A stretch of 64,000 bases of DNA from Paenibacillus larvae subsp. larvae (GTDB lineage: Bacteria > Bacillota > Bacilli > Paenibacillales > NBRC-103111). Positions within the stretch are counted from its first letter, which is position 1; each line of letters opens with the position of its first letter. The notes under the pieces were generated by a model. It made no database searches, was not told the origin of the DNA, and saw only the letters and a program-made list of their open reading frames with translations. This document shows, piece by piece, positions 48,494 to 56,911 of the stretch. The stretch is from contig NZ_CP019687.1 of NCBI RefSeq assembly GCF_002003265.1, positions 4,221,501 through 4,285,500 on the forward strand, read 5' to 3'. The position numbers and the translations under genes are program-made.

Positions 48494-49184
48494 GTTTTAT
48501 GGCATTGGAACAGGGCCCGGAAACAGTGAGCTATTAACAATGAAAGCCGTCCATACCCTGGAAAAGCTTGATGTTCTCTATACACCTGAACCAAAAAAGG
48601 GCGGAACCAGTCTTGCTCTAAAGATCGTCTCTCTTTATTTGCCGGAAAAGCTTACGGTAAAGCAGCGCCATTTTCCAATGAGCTATAACAAGGAGGAAAA
48701 GGAGCAGGCATGGGAAAGAATCGCAGCGGAAATTAAAGAGGATGTCTTATCGGAAAAGAATGCCGGATTTATTACACTTGGAGATCCTATGATTTATAGT
48801 ACTTACAGCTATTTGCTTGAACTCTTGCAGACAGAGGTAGAAACAGAGACGATTGCGGGGATTTCCTCTTTCTCCTATATTGCTTCGCGTATCGGCTGGC
48901 CAATTGTCATGGATGAGGAATCGCTCGCAGTCATTCCGGTAACATCCGGGGAGGCTGCGGTTAATCAGGCACTGACACATTTTCATACCATTATTTTAAT
49001 GAAAGCAGCCAGTAATATGCCGCTGGTGCTGCGGCTATTGGATAAACACCAATTACTGGAGAAGGCAGTGCTTGTCAGTAATGCATCGATGGTTTCCGAG
49101 AAGATTACATACGGGTTGGAACATCTTCATGATGATGAAAAGCTCTCTTATTTCTCTACGATTATTGTAAAAAAAGAAAGGTAG
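48486..49184 (+). CDS. cbiL: Cobalt-precorrin-2 C20-methyltransferase
   Basis: 232 residues, ATG 48486 after AGAAGGAGGC. FYGIGTGPGNSELLTMKAV, TPEPKKGGTSLAL, ITLGDPMIYSTYSYLLELL, IAGISSFSYIASRIGWPIV and VIPVTSGEAAVNQAL belong to CbiL/CobI. Overlaps the cbiK stop by 8 bases. Confidence 0.95.
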   Translation: MAKFYGIGTGPGNSELLTMKAVHTLEKLDVLYTPEPKKGGTSLALKIVSLYLPEKLTVKQRHFPMSYNKEEKEQAWERIAAEIKEDVLSEKNAGFITLGDPMIYSTYSYLLELLQTEVETETIAGISSFSYIASRIGWPIVMDEESLAVIPVTSGEAAVNQALTHFHTIILMKAASNMPLVLRLLDKHQLLEKAVLVSNASMVSEKITYGLEHLHDDEKLSYFSTIIVKKER

Positions 49185-49193
49185 GGTAACGTA

Positions 49194-49943
49194 ATGCGAA
49201 ACCTGTTATCAGCAAAATATTTTAAATTTATCCCGCTTGTCCTCATTGGAATGATTTATTTTACAATGACAAATCCGCAAACGGCACATGCGATGCATAT
49301 TATGGAAGGCTTCTTGCCGCCAAAATGGTCCATTATTTGGATTATCGTATTTATTCCGTTTCTTATTGCCGGATTATTCCGAATCCGCAAACTGGTTGTC
49401 GCAGATCAACACAATAAATTGCTTCTTGCCTTATGCGGCGCATTTATTTTTGTATTGTCGGCTTTAAAAATCCCTTCTGTTACGGGCTCTTGCTCTCATC
49501 CCACCGGCGTAGGACTTGCAACCGTATTGTTCGGGCCTCTTGTAGTGAGCGTTTTTGGCGCGATTGTACTGCTTTTTCAGGCTTTGCTTCTTGCTCATGG
49601 AGGAATAACCACACTTGGAGCCAATGCGGTTTCTATGGCTGTAGCCGGACCCATTGTCGGTTTTCTGGTATATAAATTGGCCCGGAAATTCGGCTGCCGT
49701 CAAGGCTTTTCCATTTTCTTGTGTGCATTCATAGCAGATCTCGCCACATATCTTGTTACTTCTGTGCAGCTTGGGATTGTTTTTCCGGACCCGGCATCCG
49801 GCATGATGGCATCTATCTTCAAATTCATGGCCATTTTCTGTACTACGCAAGTTCCTATCGCTATTGCAGAAGGTTTGCTAACGACAATTATGTACAATCT
49901 TATCCGTAAAAATCTTCCTGAAAAGGTGGCGCAATTACAATGA
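49194..49943 (+). CDS. cbiM: Cobalt ECF transporter, substrate-specific subunit
   Basis: 249 residues. N-terminal signal segment (FIPLVLIGMIYFTM ... AHA) cleaved so that MHIMEGFLPPKW begins the mature protein; its His-2 coordinates cobalt. Seven membrane helices; KIPSVTGSCSHPTGVGLATVLFGP and LLLAHGGITTLGANAVSMAVAGP are CbiM signatures. Imports Co2+ for the corrin pathway. Confidence 0.96.
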   Translation: MRNLLSAKYFKFIPLVLIGMIYFTMTNPQTAHAMHIMEGFLPPKWSIIWIIVFIPFLIAGLFRIRKLVVADQHNKLLLALCGAFIFVLSALKIPSVTGSCSHPTGVGLATVLFGPLVVSVFGAIVLLFQALLLAHGGITTLGANAVSMAVAGPIVGFLVYKLARKFGCRQGFSIFLCAFIADLATYLVTSVQLGIVFPDPASGMMASIFKFMAIFCTTQVPIAIAEGLLTTIMYNLIRKNLPEKVAQLQ

Positions 49944-50233
49944 AAAAAATCAATATTAATTTGGTTCTTCTGCTTCTGGTCGTTATTTTAATGGTAAGTC
50001 CCTTTTTCCTGAATAAAAATGCCGCTTATGAAGGTTCGGACGGGGAAGCGGAAGCAGCTATCTCCGAAATCAATCCGGACTATGAACCATGGTTCACCCC
50101 CATTTATGAACCAAAAAGCGGTGAAATAGAAAGTTTGCTTTTCACTCTGCAAGGCTGTATCGGCACCGGGATTATCGCTTATGTTATTGGAGTACACCGG
50201 GGCAAACGGAAACAGGAACATGTTAACCATTGA
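49940..50233 (+). CDS. cbiN: Cobalt ECF transporter auxiliary subunit
   Basis: 97 residues, overlapping cbiM by 4 bases. Two membrane helices flank an extracellular loop with GSDGEAEAAISEINPDYEPWF and PIYEPKSGEIESLLF, the CbiN pattern. Needed with CbiM for cobalt loading. Confidence 0.92.
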   Translation: MKKININLVLLLLVVILMVSPFFLNKNAAYEGSDGEAEAAISEINPDYEPWFTPIYEPKSGEIESLLFTLQGCIGTGIIAYVIGVHRGKRKQEHVNH

Positions 50234-50897
50234 TAAATATGCCTATCAAAATCGCTGGATCGGCGTTTCTCCCTATATAAAATCATCCGGGTATGTTCTG
50301 CTTATGATTCTTTCCTTAAGCGGTCCGGTGATTTTGCAGGCCGGCATCTTTATGCTGCTTGTTCCGCTAACCATTTATGTCGTAAAAATGAATTTCCGCC
50401 AGTATTTAAAATGGCTTATGCTTCCGTTTTCTTTTTTACTGTTGAGCCTAATCTCGATTCTGGTTTCCCTGTCGCCGTCCGGGGATGGACTGTTGTTTGA
50501 AGTGCAGGCCGGTTCCTGGTATCTGGGTATTTCAGATGCAACCGTTCAAGCTGCAATACATGTTTTTTTCAGAAGCACAGCTTGCCTTGCCTGTACTACC
50601 TTATTTATATTAACCGTTCCTGTGCACCAGTTGGTTAAAGTTATGAAAAAAATCTATATTCCCGCTCTTCTTGTGGAATTGATGGTTCTGATTTACCGCT
50701 TTATCTTTATTTTTATGGAAGAAGCGGGAGCCATCCGCCATGCGCAGCAGCTCCGCTTCGGCTATAACGGGTTTAAAAACAGTTATAACTCTTTTGCGAT
50801 GCTTGTGAATGTGTTGTTTCAGCGGGTAATGAAACGCTATAGTGAAATGTCTGTTGCCCTTGACGTAAAGCTTTACCAAGGTGACTTTCACGTATAA
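50220..50897 (+). CDS. cbiQ: Cobalt ECF transporter transmembrane (T) subunit
   Basis: 225 residues from ATG 50220 (ACAGGAAC upstream), overlapping cbiN by 14 bases. [11 protein letters not shown] start and membrane helices; the coupling helix region includes [28 protein letters not shown] and a final [18 protein letters not shown]. Scaffold joining CbiMN to CbiO. Confidence 0.92.
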   Translation: MLTIDKYAYQNRWIGVSPYIKSSGYVLLMILSLSGPVILQAGIFMLLVPLTIYVVKMNFRQYLKWLMLPFSFLLLSLISILVSLSPSGDGLLFEVQAGSWYLGISDATVQAAIHVFFRSTACLACTTLFILTVPVHQLVKVMKKIYIPALLVELMVLIYRFIFIFMEEAGAIRHAQQLRFGYNGFKNSYNSFAMLVNVLFQRVMKRYSEMSVALDVKLYQGDFHV

Positions 50898-50914
50898 CGA
50901 AAGAGGTTAGTCTG

Positions 50915-51727
50915 ATGTTATCCACCAATCAAATAAGTTTTGAATATGAAGACGGCAAACTGGCATTGGATGATGTATCGATTGATCTTTCGAAAGGAAA
51001 TATCATCGGTCTCGTCGGTGCCAACGGCTCAGGGAAATCTACACTTTTCAAGCAATTGCTCGGCCTTCTAAAACCGTCGGACGGAAAAGTGATGTTTCAT
51101 GGGCAGCCGCTCCGCTACAACAAGAAGGATCTTTTTTCTTTACGCAAACAGGTGGGAATTGTTTTTCAGGACCCCGATCAGCAAATTTTTTATTCGAATG
51201 TGGCGGACGATGTGGCTTTCGCTCTCCGTAATCTGGGCATGAAGGAAGATAAAATTGCTGTACGCCTAGATAAAGTTTTGGAGACGGTAGGTGCGGCAGA
51301 ATTCCGTGATAAGCCTGTTCAGTATTTGAGTTACGGGCAGAAAAAGCGGGTGGCCATTGCCGGGGCACTGGTAGTCGATACGGAATGGCTACTTCTTGAT
51401 GAACCTACGGCAGGGCTCGATCCGGAAGGAAGGCAAATGATGATGGAGCTCATCCGGGATTTGGCCGCGGCAGGCAAAAAAATATTGATTTCCAGCCATG
51501 ACATTGATTTAATTTATGAAATTTGTAATTACGTGTATATATTGAAGCAAGGGCGCGTCCTGCTTGAAGGACCGGAAACAGAGGTGTTTTCCGACGTTGC
51601 ACTTGTGAAAGAGGCCGGACTAACCCAACCTTGGCTCGTAAAGCTGCATGAGCGGATAGGACTTCCATTATGCAAGACGGAAGACGAACTGTTCCGGTAT
51701 AGTGCCAAGTATATAGAAGAAAAGTAA
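50915..51727 (+). CDS. cbiO: Cobalt ECF transporter ATPase
   Basis: 270 residues. Walker [13 protein letters not shown] (~residue 30), Q-loop [19 protein letters not shown], signature [16 protein letters not shown] (~residue 133), Walker [16 protein letters not shown], switch ISSHDIDLI. Last gene of the riboswitch operon, followed by a strong terminator. Confidence 0.95.
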   Translation: MLSTNQISFEYEDGKLALDDVSIDLSKGNIIGLVGANGSGKSTLFKQLLGLLKPSDGKVMFHGQPLRYNKKDLFSLRKQVGIVFQDPDQQIFYSNVADDVAFALRNLGMKEDKIAVRLDKVLETVGAAEFRDKPVQYLSYGQKKRVAIAGALVVDTEWLLLDEPTAGLDPEGRQMMMELIRDLAAAGKKILISSHDIDLIYEICNYVYILKQGRVLLEGPETEVFSDVALVKEAGLTQPWLVKLHERIGLPLCKTEDELFRYSAKYIEEK

Positions 51728-51744
51728 GACAACAGGATGGAGAA

Positions 51745-51785
51745 AGCCCCCGGTATCATCTGGTGAATGCCGGGGGCTGGCTTTA
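51745..51785. terminator. Terminator of the cobalamin operon (possibly bidirectional)
   Basis: AGCCCCCGGTAT / ATGCCGGGGGCT stem (one mismatch), 10-base loop, then GGCTTT. It also lies just past the sdaAA stop on the other strand (AGAAAG becomes CTTTCT there). Confidence 0.88.
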
Positions 51786-51796
51786 ACCCGCGTTTT

Positions 51797-52672
51797 CTAT
51801 TCTATATTGCCCAATACCATTGCTTCCAGCTTGCGTCCGGTTGGCGTCGCGGCCAGCCCTCCGTCTGCCGTTTCGCGCAAGGATTTTGGCATGGATAGGC
51901 CAACTTCATACATCGCCTTGATCACTTCCTCACTTGGGATACGGCTCTTAATGCCGGCCAGGGCCATGTCAGCAGCCACGATCGCTGTGGAGGTTCCGAT
52001 TCCGTTACGTTTAACGCACGGGACTTCCACAAGGCCGGCTACAGGATCGCACACTAAACCCAGCATGTTTTTAAGTGCGATTGACATCGCTTCTGCAGAC
52101 TGCTGCGGAGTACCGCCCGCCATCTCTACGATCGCGGCGGCAGCCATTCCTGTCGCGGAGCCAACCTCCGCCTGGCATCCTCCGGCCGCACCCGAGACAA
52201 AGGCATTGTTGGCAATGACAAAACCGAATGCCCCGGCCGTTAATAGAAACTCCAGCATTTGCATTCTTGTAGGCTTTAATTTTTCTTTTACAGCAAATAA
52301 AGCCCCCGGTACAACACCCGCTGCACCTGCCGTAGGATTGGCACAAATAATTCCCATCGCAGCATTGACCTCATTGGTTGCGATGGCTTTGCTCATACCA
52401 TCAAGAATAAGGGGGCCTGCCAATGAGTTACCGCTTGCAATGTATCGCTGTAACAAAACGGCATCTCCTCCCGTCAGGCCGGAGAGGGAAACAACTCCCT
52501 TCAGTCCCTTTTCGATAGCTTTTTCCATAACGGTCAAATTGGTATCCATCAATTGCAGAATCTCATCGCTCGTTTTCTCCCGTAATGACATTTCCCTTTC
52601 CAGCATGATGCGGGAGATTTTTACTTGTCTTTCTTCCGTTAGTTTAATCAGATCGGCTACATTATGGAACAT
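51797..52672 (-). CDS. sdaAA: L-serine ammonia-lyase, iron-sulfur type, alpha subunit
   Basis: 291 residues from ATG 52672 (AAGGGGAAAG upstream); the longer frame from 52720 lies inside sdaAB. The Cys ligands of the [4Fe-4S] cluster lie in GIICANPTAGAAGVVPG (~residue 127), LGLVCDPVAGLVEVPCVKRN (~residue 214) with SGAAGGCQAEVGSATGMAAAA between. Converts L-serine to pyruvate and ammonia with SdaAB. Overlaps the sdaAB 3' end by 16 bases. Confidence 0.95.
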   Translation of the reverse strand: MFHNVADLIKLTEERQVKISRIMLEREMSLREKTSDEILQLMDTNLTVMEKAIEKGLKGVVSLSGLTGGDAVLLQRYIASGNSLAGPLILDGMSKAIATNEVNAAMGIICANPTAGAAGVVPGALFAVKEKLKPTRMQMLEFLLTAGAFGFVIANNAFVSGAAGGCQAEVGSATGMAAAAIVEMAGGTPQQSAEAMSIALKNMLGLVCDPVAGLVEVPCVKRNGIGTSTAIVAADMALAGIKSRIPSEEVIKAMYEVGLSMPKSLRETADGGLAATPTGRKLEAMVLGNIE

Positions 52673-53361
52673 ATTCTTTCCCCTTCTTTGCTTGTACGCT
52701 GATAGGTTTTTACTTGCCATATTTCTGTGATATGGGGGAGGCCATACATATGATGGATTAGCGAATCGTCAACTGATTGATCAACCTCAATAGCCATTAA
52801 GCTTTGCCCTTTTGTCGAACGGGAGACCTCCATATATCCGATATTAATATGATGTTTGGCCAGCAGGGATGTGACATTGGCTACAGCTCCGTATTTATCT
52901 TCATGGAGGACAAGCATGGCCGGAGTTTTACCGGACGGTGTGTCGTCAAGCTGGCGGACTTCCCGGATTTCCATGCTGCCTCCGCCAATCGAGACCCCAA
53001 CGATTTCCAAGCCCCCCTGCTTGTCCCGCAGGACAATACGTGCGGTATTGGGATGCTCCATGTCTTCATCCGATTGTATAAATGTCACGTCAAGTCCCAT
53101 GTCCCGGGCAATGTTAAGGGCTTCGGGAATTCGTTCGTCCGCCGTATCAAAGTCAAGAATACCGCTAATAATCGCAAGATCTGTTCCGTGCCCCTTGTAT
53201 GTTTTCGCAAATGAGCCATATAGGGTAACCTGAACGGTTTCAGGCAAGCGTCCGAATAGCTTCCGCGCTACACGGCCGATGCGGTTGGCCCCTGCCGTGT
53301 GGGAACTGGATGGACCGATCATGACAGGTCCGATGATGTCAAAGACAGATTTAAACTGCAT
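52657..53361 (-). CDS. sdaAB: L-serine ammonia-lyase, iron-sulfur type, beta subunit
   Basis: 234 residues from ATG 53361 (AGAGGAG 11 bases upstream). SVFDIIGPVMIGPSSSHTAGANRIG is the subunit signature. The C-terminal ACT domain starts near MLVLHEDKYGAVANVTSLLAKHHINI and probably binds serine. Transcribed with sdaAA. Upstream on the same strand stands only a relic of pfoR, so the operon has lost its usual first gene. Confidence 0.94.
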   Translation of the reverse strand: MQFKSVFDIIGPVMIGPSSSHTAGANRIGRVARKLFGRLPETVQVTLYGSFAKTYKGHGTDLAIISGILDFDTADERIPEALNIARDMGLDVTFIQSDEDMEHPNTARIVLRDKQGGLEIVGVSIGGGSMEIREVRQLDDTPSGKTPAMLVLHEDKYGAVANVTSLLAKHHINIGYMEVSRSTKGQSLMAIEVDQSVDDSLIHHMYGLPHITEIWQVKTYQRTSKEGERICSIM

Positions 53362-53424
53362 TATGACCACTACTCCTCTACAAAGATGATAGGCTGCCGG
53401 AAATCCTGTATTTCAAGACTGTCT

Positions 53425-53550
53425 TCATATTTCAAGCCGCTTCATTTCTCGCGGCGGCAGCAATCCGCGGATTTCTGCAACAGTCCGGATTTTAAAGTTT
53501 TTAAAGACCAACGATCCGATGAAGGCAGCAACAATGCCAGCGAGTGCACA
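53425..53550 (-). pseudogene. C-terminal fragment of a PfoR-like (PTS EIIC-type) membrane protein
   Basis: The minus strand reads CALAGIVAAFIGSLVFKNFKIRTVAEIRGLLPP then EMKRLEI and TGA 53425. This matches the C-terminal end of PfoR-type proteins, which normally precede sdaAB-sdaAA in Paenibacillus and relatives. The piece is joined abruptly at 53550 to an inverted internal fragment of the same kind of protein. Confidence 0.55.
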
Positions 53551-53703
53551 TGTTTAGTGGCAAACATAGCAACACCGGTCGTGAATGCCACTCTGCTGAA
53601 GGTCGGCGGTATTATTACTGCCTCGGCCGATGGCAATCCGATCGTTACGGGAATCATACTTGGTGGTGTTATCACCATCGTCGGTTCGTCACCTCTTAGC
53701 TAA
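53551..53703 (+). pseudogene. Inverted internal fragment of the PfoR-like gene
   Basis: The plus strand reads NIATPVVNATLLKVGGIITA, SADGNPIVTGIILGGVITIVG, SSPLS, then TAA 53701. The DGNPI..GIILG..T pattern belongs to the middle of PfoR/PTS_EIIC_2 proteins. It faces the opposite way to the N- and C-terminal fragments, so an inversion accompanied the gene's destruction. Confidence 0.55.
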
Positions 53704-53788
53704 TGGCGCTTTCCGCTATTAAGCTATGTTTTGGTTTGCTACCCGTCTAATAGAGCGAAGAGCCTCAACTTAGAATGGAATTAGTGAA

Positions 53789-55108
53789 TTATAATAATGA
53801 CTTAATACTTGCAAGGACGGTAAGCACGCCTATTATAATGACAAATATATTGCTTATTTTCCCTCTGTATTTAGCCAATACTGGTACTTTATAGATTGCA
53901 AACATTGGTAATAGACATAAGATAGCAGCAACTAGCGGACCGCTGAGGGTATCAATGAGTCCTAGAATACTTGGATTTGCATAAGCAACATACCAACATG
54001 TTAATACGACAAAAGCAAGGATTATTGTCTTAACTGTTTTTTCTTTTACATCTTTTCCGCGTGCTTTACAGGACTTGATAATCATGTCACGCATTACCTC
54101 ATATGCTCCTACATAATGGCCAAGGAAGGACTTTGTTATGGCCACAAAAGCAATGATAGGAGCTGCAATAGCGATTAGAGGCGAATTAAGCTTATTAGCA
54201 AGATAGGATAGGATTGACAAGTTCTGTTCTTTTGCCATTATAAGATCATTTGGCGTCAAACTTAAGACACTGCTCCAAACAAAGAACATAACAACGGTGA
54301 ATGTCATGATATAACAAACTTTTTGTATTTGAGCACATTTGGCGTCAGTTGCTTCTATTCCATAGGTTGCTCTCTGTTTCATAACAAATGACGAAATCAT
54401 GGGAGAATGATTAAACGAGAATACTATGACTGGCAGTGTCATCCACAACATTCCAAAATATCCTGTTCCTGTTGAAAAAGTAGAAATACTTGAAAAACTA
54501 ATCATTGACGTATTCCACTGTGGAATCAAAGATATTGCGATAAAAAGCAGAGAAGCTATGAAAGGATATACTAGCATGCTCATTACCTTTACAGTGATAT
54601 CTTGACCTAAATTTAGTATAACTATAAGACCGAGTACTAATACAAGCGATAAAATGGCTCTTGGAGGCTCCTGCATATGCAATTGATGCACCATAAAACT
54701 ACTTGCAGTATTTGTAAGTGCAACCGAATACATCAGCACGATAGTATAAATTGAGCAGAAATATATTATGTTAAAAATTATACTTGCCTTATTTCCAAAA
54801 TACTCTCTTATTGTACCTGTAATTCCCTCCTCAGCAGAATTGGAAGCATATATCATTTTAGCTAGCGCCCTATGCGAGTAATACATGATAGGAAATGCAA
54901 GTATGGTAATTAACAGTAATGATAATAAACCACCTGTACCTGCATTAATAGGTAAAAAGAGTACTCCTGCTCCAATTGCTGTTCCAAAAAGGCTCAATGC
55001 CCAGGTGGTATCTTGTTTATGCCACTTTTTGGGGTCTAAATAATTCTCATTTTTTACTGCAGTATTTTCAGCTTGAAATCCTAATTTTTTAGCAGTATTC
55101 CCATTCAT
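53789..55108 (-). CDS. Serine/threonine-type amino-acid permease, HAAAP family (SdaC-like)
   Basis: 439 residues. ATG 55108 follows GAAGGAGG by 9 bases. Eleven or so membrane helices; WALSLFGTAIGAGVLFLPINAGTGG (first helix, ~residue 36) is the HAAAP substrate region, with FPIMYYSHRALAKMI and FVAITKSFLGHYVGAYE. Likely imports serine for the SdaA enzyme encoded next. Its ribosome site and start overlap the stop of the pfoR N-terminal fragment, so it now occupies the pfoR position. Confidence 0.85.
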   Translation of the reverse strand: MNGNTAKKLGFQAENTAVKNENYLDPKKWHKQDTTWALSLFGTAIGAGVLFLPINAGTGGLLSLLLITILAFPIMYYSHRALAKMIYASNSAEEGITGTIREYFGNKASIIFNIIYFCSIYTIVLMYSVALTNTASSFMVHQLHMQEPPRAILSLVLVLGLIVILNLGQDITVKVMSMLVYPFIASLLFIAISLIPQWNTSMISFSSISTFSTGTGYFGMLWMTLPVIVFSFNHSPMISSFVMKQRATYGIEATDAKCAQIQKVCYIMTFTVVMFFVWSSVLSLTPNDLIMAKEQNLSILSYLANKLNSPLIAIAAPIIAFVAITKSFLGHYVGAYEVMRDMIIKSCKARGKDVKEKTVKTIILAFVVLTCWYVAYANPSILGLIDTLSGPLVAAILCLLPMFAIYKVPVLAKYRGKISNIFVIIIGVLTVLASIKSLL

Positions 55109-55266
55109 ATAATAAATCCTCCTTCGTATCTATGGAATGCTTCCACCAGGAAACTGGCAACAGCCGCACTGGCTAAAGCACCCATCGCTTTCATGCCGTT
55201 CGGCGCTTTGGAGCTGAAAAGAGAGAACAGATACAAGACCAATAACGTACCGACCAAGATGTCCAT
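55105..55266 (-). pseudogene. N-terminal fragment of the PfoR-like gene
   Basis: ATG 55266 with AAGGAGGG upstream. 53 residues: MDILVGTLLVLYLFSLFSSK, APNGMKAMGALASAAVASFL, VEAFHRYEGG, then FII and TAA. It is the first helix pair of PfoR proteins, after which ~290 residues are missing. The sdaC-like gene begins at the break. A longer open frame to 55491 has no ribosome site. Confidence 0.6.
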
Positions 55267-55377
55267 TTTTTTAAATGCCCTCCTTGTATAAATAGAAGCC
55301 CTAGTAAAACCTTGTCCGAAAAATGAGTAGTGAATTATTTTTTGATCTATTATAATAATATTAATAGAATAAAAAAT

Positions 55378-55399
55378 AATTGAGTTAATTAACTCAATT
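55378..55399. promoter_or_regulatory. Perfect 22-bp palindromic operator candidate
   Basis: AATTGAGTTAA followed by its exact reverse complement, 112 bases before the pfoR fragment start on the minus strand. A related site (TTGAGTTAATCAAATTT) lies at 55583-55599, upstream of the divergent YheO-type regulator gene. The regulator is the natural candidate to bind both. Confidence 0.55.
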
Positions 55400-55630
55400 T
55401 GATTATAGCAAGCTGCATATGGACATGCAATATGAAACTTGTAAGCGTTCAAATTAATTTTTGAATATAAAGAAATGGTGAATATTTTCATGCCCTGATT
55501 TTATGAATACTAGGATTTGTAATTGATTATCCCCTCAGTTCACGATAAGATGTTAATAATAGTTAATTAAATATCTACTTAAGTTGAGTTAATCAAATTT
55601 TTTTGAATGAATCAATTTCACAACTTAAAT

Positions 55631-55736
55631 ATCCATCCGAACGGGTACAAGATATAGATAAATCTGGACCGTATTCATCTATATCTTCTCTATTAAGCGC
55701 TCACCAGTTGTATTATGAAATTGATTCGAATAAATA
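55631..55736 (-). repeat. Dispersed ~105-bp hairpin element, copy 1 (minus orientation)
   Basis: The reverse complement closely matches 56703-56806, with shared landmarks ATTTCATAA.ACAACTGGTGAGCGCTTAAT, AAGATATA.AT.AATACGGT.CAGATTTAT.TATATCTT and TACCCGT.CGGATGG written here in short runs. Each copy holds a long stem-loop. It forms the leader of the YheO-type regulator gene. Confidence 0.7.
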
Positions 55737-55779
55737 AAATGATAGCAGCATCAAGTTTCAGAGAAGAAAGGAGCCTGTT

Positions 55780-56469
55780 ATGATGAATATAAAATTTACC
55801 GAAGTTGACCGTTCTATTTTACAGTCTTATGACTCTATTGTCGAAGGGCTGGCTGATTATTTAGGTGATGACAATGAAATTGTTTTGCATAGTCTGGAAG
55901 ATTACCAGCATTCTGTTATCAAGATTGCAAACGGACATCATACAGGGCGGGAGATCGGAGCGCCGATTACGAATTTGGCTTTGGAGATGCTTAAAGAAAT
56001 TGAGCAATCCAATTCTAAACAAGCCGTCAGTTATTTTACGAAAAGCAAAAACAACCGTTTGATGAAATCAAGCACGATTGCTATTCGGGGCGAAGACGAT
56101 AAGATTATCGGGTTGTTATGCATCAACATGAACATGGACGAGTCGTTCTACGGGTTTTTAAAGGCCTTTATGCCTTTCCTGGATATTGAAACACGGGGGC
56201 AGCAGGAGCATTTTGCCAATTCCGTAGAGGAAATGATCCTTGAAACGATTGAACAGACAATTGAAGCGGTGGATGCCTCTCCTGACATTTCTTATGCAAA
56301 CAGAAACAAACACATTATTGGTCTGTTATACGAAAAAGGTGTATTTAACATGAGAGATGCTGTTACAATAGTAGCCAATGCTTTAAAAATAACGAAACAT
56401 ACGGTTTATTTGCATCTGCGCAATCATACGGCCAAAAGCGAAAAGAAAGAGAAGAAAAAACTGTCTTGA
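55780..56469 (+). CDS. YheO/DauR-type PAS and helix-turn-helix regulator
   Basis: 229 residues. ATG 55780 is 6 bases after GAAAGGAG. Residues ~12-125 are the YheO-like PAS domain (VEGLADYLGDDNEIVLHSLED, NGHHTGREIGAPITNLAL, KSSTIAIRGEDDKIIGLLCINMNMD). The C-terminal ~60 residues are the family HTH (IIGLLYEKGVFNMRDAVTIVA, LKITKHTVYLHLRN). Such proteins often control amino-acid catabolic genes; the divergent serine permease/dehydratase genes are the likely target. A lysine-rich tail ends the protein. Confidence 0.85.
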   Translation: MMNIKFTEVDRSILQSYDSIVEGLADYLGDDNEIVLHSLEDYQHSVIKIANGHHTGREIGAPITNLALEMLKEIEQSNSKQAVSYFTKSKNNRLMKSSTIAIRGEDDKIIGLLCINMNMDESFYGFLKAFMPFLDIETRGQQEHFANSVEEMILETIEQTIEAVDASPDISYANRNKHIIGLLYEKGVFNMRDAVTIVANALKITKHTVYLHLRNHTAKSEKKEKKKLS

Positions 56470-56537
56470 CAAATAAGAGAGTCCGAGTATATACTAAAGA
56501 AGTTCGTTAAAAACGAATAAACATGAAGATATCACAA

Positions 56538-56621
56538 GCGGTCATGGTGGAATTGGCAGACGCGCTAGATTCAGGTTCTAGTGGTAGCAATACCGTGGAG
56601 GTTCGAGTCCTCTTGACCGCA
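56538..56621 (+). tRNA. tRNA-Leu (anticodon CAG)
   Basis: 84 bases. Acceptor stem GCGGTCA / TGACCGC with discriminator A; anticodon stem CTAGA / TCTAG around loop TTCAGGT (anticodon CAG); class II variable arm GTGGTAGCAATACCGT; T arm GAGGTTCGAGTCCTC. CCA is not encoded. Confidence 0.96.
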
Positions 56622-56645
56622 TCCATCATCAATCTTCAACTAAAT

Positions 56646-56688
56646 TAAAAGCCATTTCTCAGTTTTTGATGCAGAGGTGGCTTTTTTA
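56646..56688 (+). terminator. Terminator after tRNA-Leu
   Basis: AAAAGCCATTTCTC and GCAGAGGTGGCTTTTTT form a stem of about 10 bp with mismatches, ending in six T. Confidence 0.75.
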
Positions 56689-56702
56689 TGTTATTTTTAA
56701 CC

Positions 56703-56806
56703 TATCGATTCAATTTCATAAAACAACTGGTGAGCGCTTAATGGAAAAGATATAAATAAATACGGTTCAGATTTATTTATATCTTCTACCCGTCCGGATG
56801 GCAATC
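56703..56806 (+). repeat. Dispersed ~105-bp hairpin element, copy 2
   Basis: Plus-orientation partner of 55631-55736. It contains a perfect 14-bp stem (AAGATATAAATAAA at 56747, reverse complement at 56772) with an 11-base loop. Together the two copies bracket the regulator and tRNA genes as inverted repeats ~1 kb apart. Confidence 0.7.
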
Positions 56807-56817
56807 TGTTTATAAAA

Positions 56818-56880
56818 TTAGAATCAATTTCATAATGGAAAGATATAAATAAAGATTTATTCATATCTTTTTTTCCTTCG
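56818..56880 (+). repeat. Shortened third copy of the hairpin element
   Basis: AGAATCAATTTCATAATGGAAAGATATAAATAAAG continues into ATTTATTCATATCTTTTTTT (two runs). It keeps both ends of the element and lacks the ACTGGTGAGCGC part. The T-run could also make it a terminator. Confidence 0.55.
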
Positions 56881-56911
56881 CCTTCATAAGATACTGTTAG
56901 GAGGAATGTCA

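Noticed and set aside
51807-52730. 307-codon open frame on the plus strand
   Set aside because: It lies antisense to sdaAA, a clear L-serine dehydratase with conserved cysteines; the plus frame has no ribosome site or domain.
55267-55491. Longer N-terminus for the PfoR fragment
   Set aside because: It would include the promoter and palindrome, and AAGGAGGG stands before the internal ATG at 55266.
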